From NCBI RefSeq assembly GCF_963678635.1, contig NC_087070.1, positions 20,505,461 to 20,569,460 of the forward strand: a DNA stretch of 64,000 bases. Direction: 5' to 3'. The notes under the pieces were generated by a model that saw only the letters and a program-made list of their open reading frames with translations, was not told the DNA's origin and did no database searches. The position numbers and the translations under genes are program-made. The stretch's first letter is position 1, and every line of letters begins with the position of its first letter. Source of the stretch: Symsagittifera roscoffensis (taxonomy: Eukaryota; Xenacoelomorpha; Acoela; Convolutidae). Of the stretch, positions 62,585 through 64,000 are shown in pieces.

Positions 62585-62679
62585 CATCATACATAGAACT
62601 CTTCAAACTAAAGAAAGATTGCATAAAATCAACACTTTCAATACAAATAAAGAATGATGATGTTAAAAATTGTACATTT
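62585..62679 (+). repeat. 95-bp perfect direct repeat, copy 1
   Basis: This stretch, catcatacatagaactc to ttgtacattt, is identical to 63012-63106. The copies are 427 bp apart start to start. Confidence 0.92.
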
Positions 62680-63011
62680 GAACCACCAGAAACTTGGAAA
62701 CAAACAGTAGCATGCGAATCACTTGTTCAGCTTTGAGCTCAGATACTCAATTTGTTTCAGCCGTATTTGTTTTTAAAAGTCAGAGCCCACCATGATGAAA
62801 TTTGATAAAATTTGATTTTCCTTGTCTTCATCGGATCGGTAGCATGTTTTGTTTGCCTGCGCAACGTCTTAATTAGTTTTTTTATAAGAAAATAAAATGG
62901 TTTTCTCTCATACGTAAATATTTTTTACAACTGTTGTTGTTAGCTGAAATCAGCATTTTTGATCAAAATTTTTGGTCAAAGTTAGATTTTGGTATCGAAT
63001 TTGTTGATTTT

Positions 63012-63106
63012 CATCATACATAGAACTCTTCAAACTAAAGAAAGATTGCATAAAATCAACACTTTCAATACAAATAAAGAATGATGATGTTAAAAATTGT
63101 ACATTT
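63012..63106 (+). repeat. 95-bp perfect direct repeat, copy 2
   Basis: Identical to 62585-62679. Flanking bases differ on both sides, so the duplication is exactly this segment. Perfect identity in non-coding DNA implies a recent event or an assembly duplication. Confidence 0.92.
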
Positions 63107-63465
63107 CGCGGATCTTTGAATACTTCGTAGACGAGCGGTTTGAGAGAAAGCAACAATTGTATGGTGCATAAAGAATAAAAACAATAAAATAAAAGCATAA
63201 ATAACTTATTTAGAGTTCTATTATCTGTGGAAAATTCTGCTAACAGTAGCTGGGATCCGGCTAGACTGATGAATTTTGCAATGAGTTTATTTTTTGCTCA
63301 GCTCTGATATTAGGACTAATGATTATTTTTAGTACTTACTATATTTTGTTGCTTTTAAAGTCAAATTTCAACTGTTAAAAACAGTAAAGAGAATTAAAAT
63401 TTTCTTTCATTAGCTTACTGCCTTTTTTACAAGCTCTTCGGAAAAGATTAGCAACAAAAGTGTTT
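63107..63465. other. AT-rich DNA without recognisable genes
   Basis: Open frames here are short, and none shows a known motif. Confidence 0.5.
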
Positions 63466-63494
63466 TGCTTGTGGGACAGGGACAGTGTATCTGG
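63466..63494 (-). repeat. Inverted end, right (partner 62543-62567)
   Basis: On the minus strand this reads ccagatacactgtccctgtc and then ccacaagca, matching the left end apart from a four-base insertion and one or two substitutions. Confidence 0.4.
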
Positions 63495-63820
63495 CTAAAT
63501 ATCGACGTGCTACTATATTTCTCAAAAAAGGCTAGTCCTACAAATCTCATATTAACTGGTTGAATAGCCTTTTCGGTAGAGGTAAACCCAGAATCATGTA
63601 ACCTCACAAGGAACACAGATAGGAACAAATATATTTGCTGCTGAAAACCTATGGGATATACTTTTTGGTCTAAACTTTACAAAGAAATCAATTTTGCTGG
63701 GCGAGTCGCACAAAGTAAGCTTTCTGAAAACAATTTTGAAAGTACTTTTTGGAATTTTTACAAAAGCAGAATTGGCAAAATATAGGCTTTTTGAATGAGC
63801 AAAAACTGACGAATCAATTG

Positions 63821-64000
63821 AAAAAGAATCGCACTGATTGCTTTTGTCGAGCATCTACCATTACAGAAAATAACGAAGTGATCGAGACGCGTGGAGAGCA
63901 TAATCATGACTTGCGGGAAAATCAGATGCCCGAAAAGTGAACGAGAACTTAAAAGGTCTCAGTCGCGTGCGGTTTTGAAAGAATTCAGCGGTCGACTGGC
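63821..64000 (+). pseudogene. FLYWCH-like zinc-finger fragment, frameshifted
   Basis: From 63821 one frame reads KKNRTDCFCRASTITENN and then EVIETRGEHNHD. This matches the C-terminal half of a FLYWCH-type finger, where a Cys is followed by a basic/small stretch and a final HxH (here HNH). That frame closes at a TGA at 63938. A frame shifted by one base reads SERELKRSQSRAVLKEFSGR to the window edge, an acidic/basic helix of the kind that often follows FLYWCH domains. The N-terminal aromatic and YWxC part of the domain is not visible. FLYWCH domains occur in animal DNA-binding proteins and are associated with Mutator-like transposons, so this may be a transposon relic. The fragment is cut by the window end. 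Confidence 0.4.

Noticed and set aside
62950-63198. Minus-strand frame of 82 codons
   Set aside because: It spans the 95-bp direct repeat, whose other copy is not open in the same way, and shows no known domain.
63410-63854. Two minus-strand frames of 72 and 86 codons
   Set aside because: No motif is recognised, and the second overlaps the better-supported FLYWCH-like reading on the plus strand.

Overview
The window looks like a scaffold end from an AT-rich invertebrate animal genome. Evidence: a gene with GT-AG introns, a Tc1/mariner-type TA-flanked element, a hAT-like element, a FLYWCH-like fragment and a 200-base assembly gap. The species cannot be named from sequence alone.

Positions 1-56320 are one uninterrupted satellite array with a unit of about 55 bp, roughly 1,020 units, all head-to-tail in one orientation. 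It is already mid-unit at base 1, so it continues to the left. By composition of the consensus it is about 49% GC, with G far above C on the + strand, while the flank is AT-rich. Units fall into variant families arranged in blocks: about 1-4.8 kb and again 9.1-10.65 kb; 4.8-9.1 and 10.65-12.8 kb; 12.8-22.8; 22.8-26.7; 26.7-36.6; 36.6-44.4; 44.4-51.3; and 51.3-56.3 kb. Inside the blocks, runs of 6 to 65 units have been duplicated in tandem, some almost without change (1210, 329, 880, about 3573 bp).

The array stops at 56320, directly against a 731-bp foldback element (56323-57053) with a TA target duplication. About 0.5 kb further on is the 5' half of an acyl-CoA synthetase of the 4-coumarate-CoA ligase/luciferase-like (ANL) family: exons 57546-57762 and 58189-58931, 320 codons, intact up to the A4 region, plus a probable 5' leader intron. 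The C-terminal half was not found in the remaining 5 kb.

From 58932 to 64000 the DNA is AT-rich and repeat-laden: an assembly gap, two copies of a roughly 0.6-kb dispersed repeat, a 423-bp hAT-like element, a perfect 95-bp direct repeat, a pair of inverted ends, and at the right edge a frameshifted FLYWCH-like zinc-finger relic. I see no RNA gene, CRISPR array or bacterial-type operon. The 4CL-like gene is the only well-supported protein-coding gene. The strongest candidate for something undescribed is the satellite itself: its strand asymmetry, its nested higher-order duplications and its sharp boundary at a transposon.
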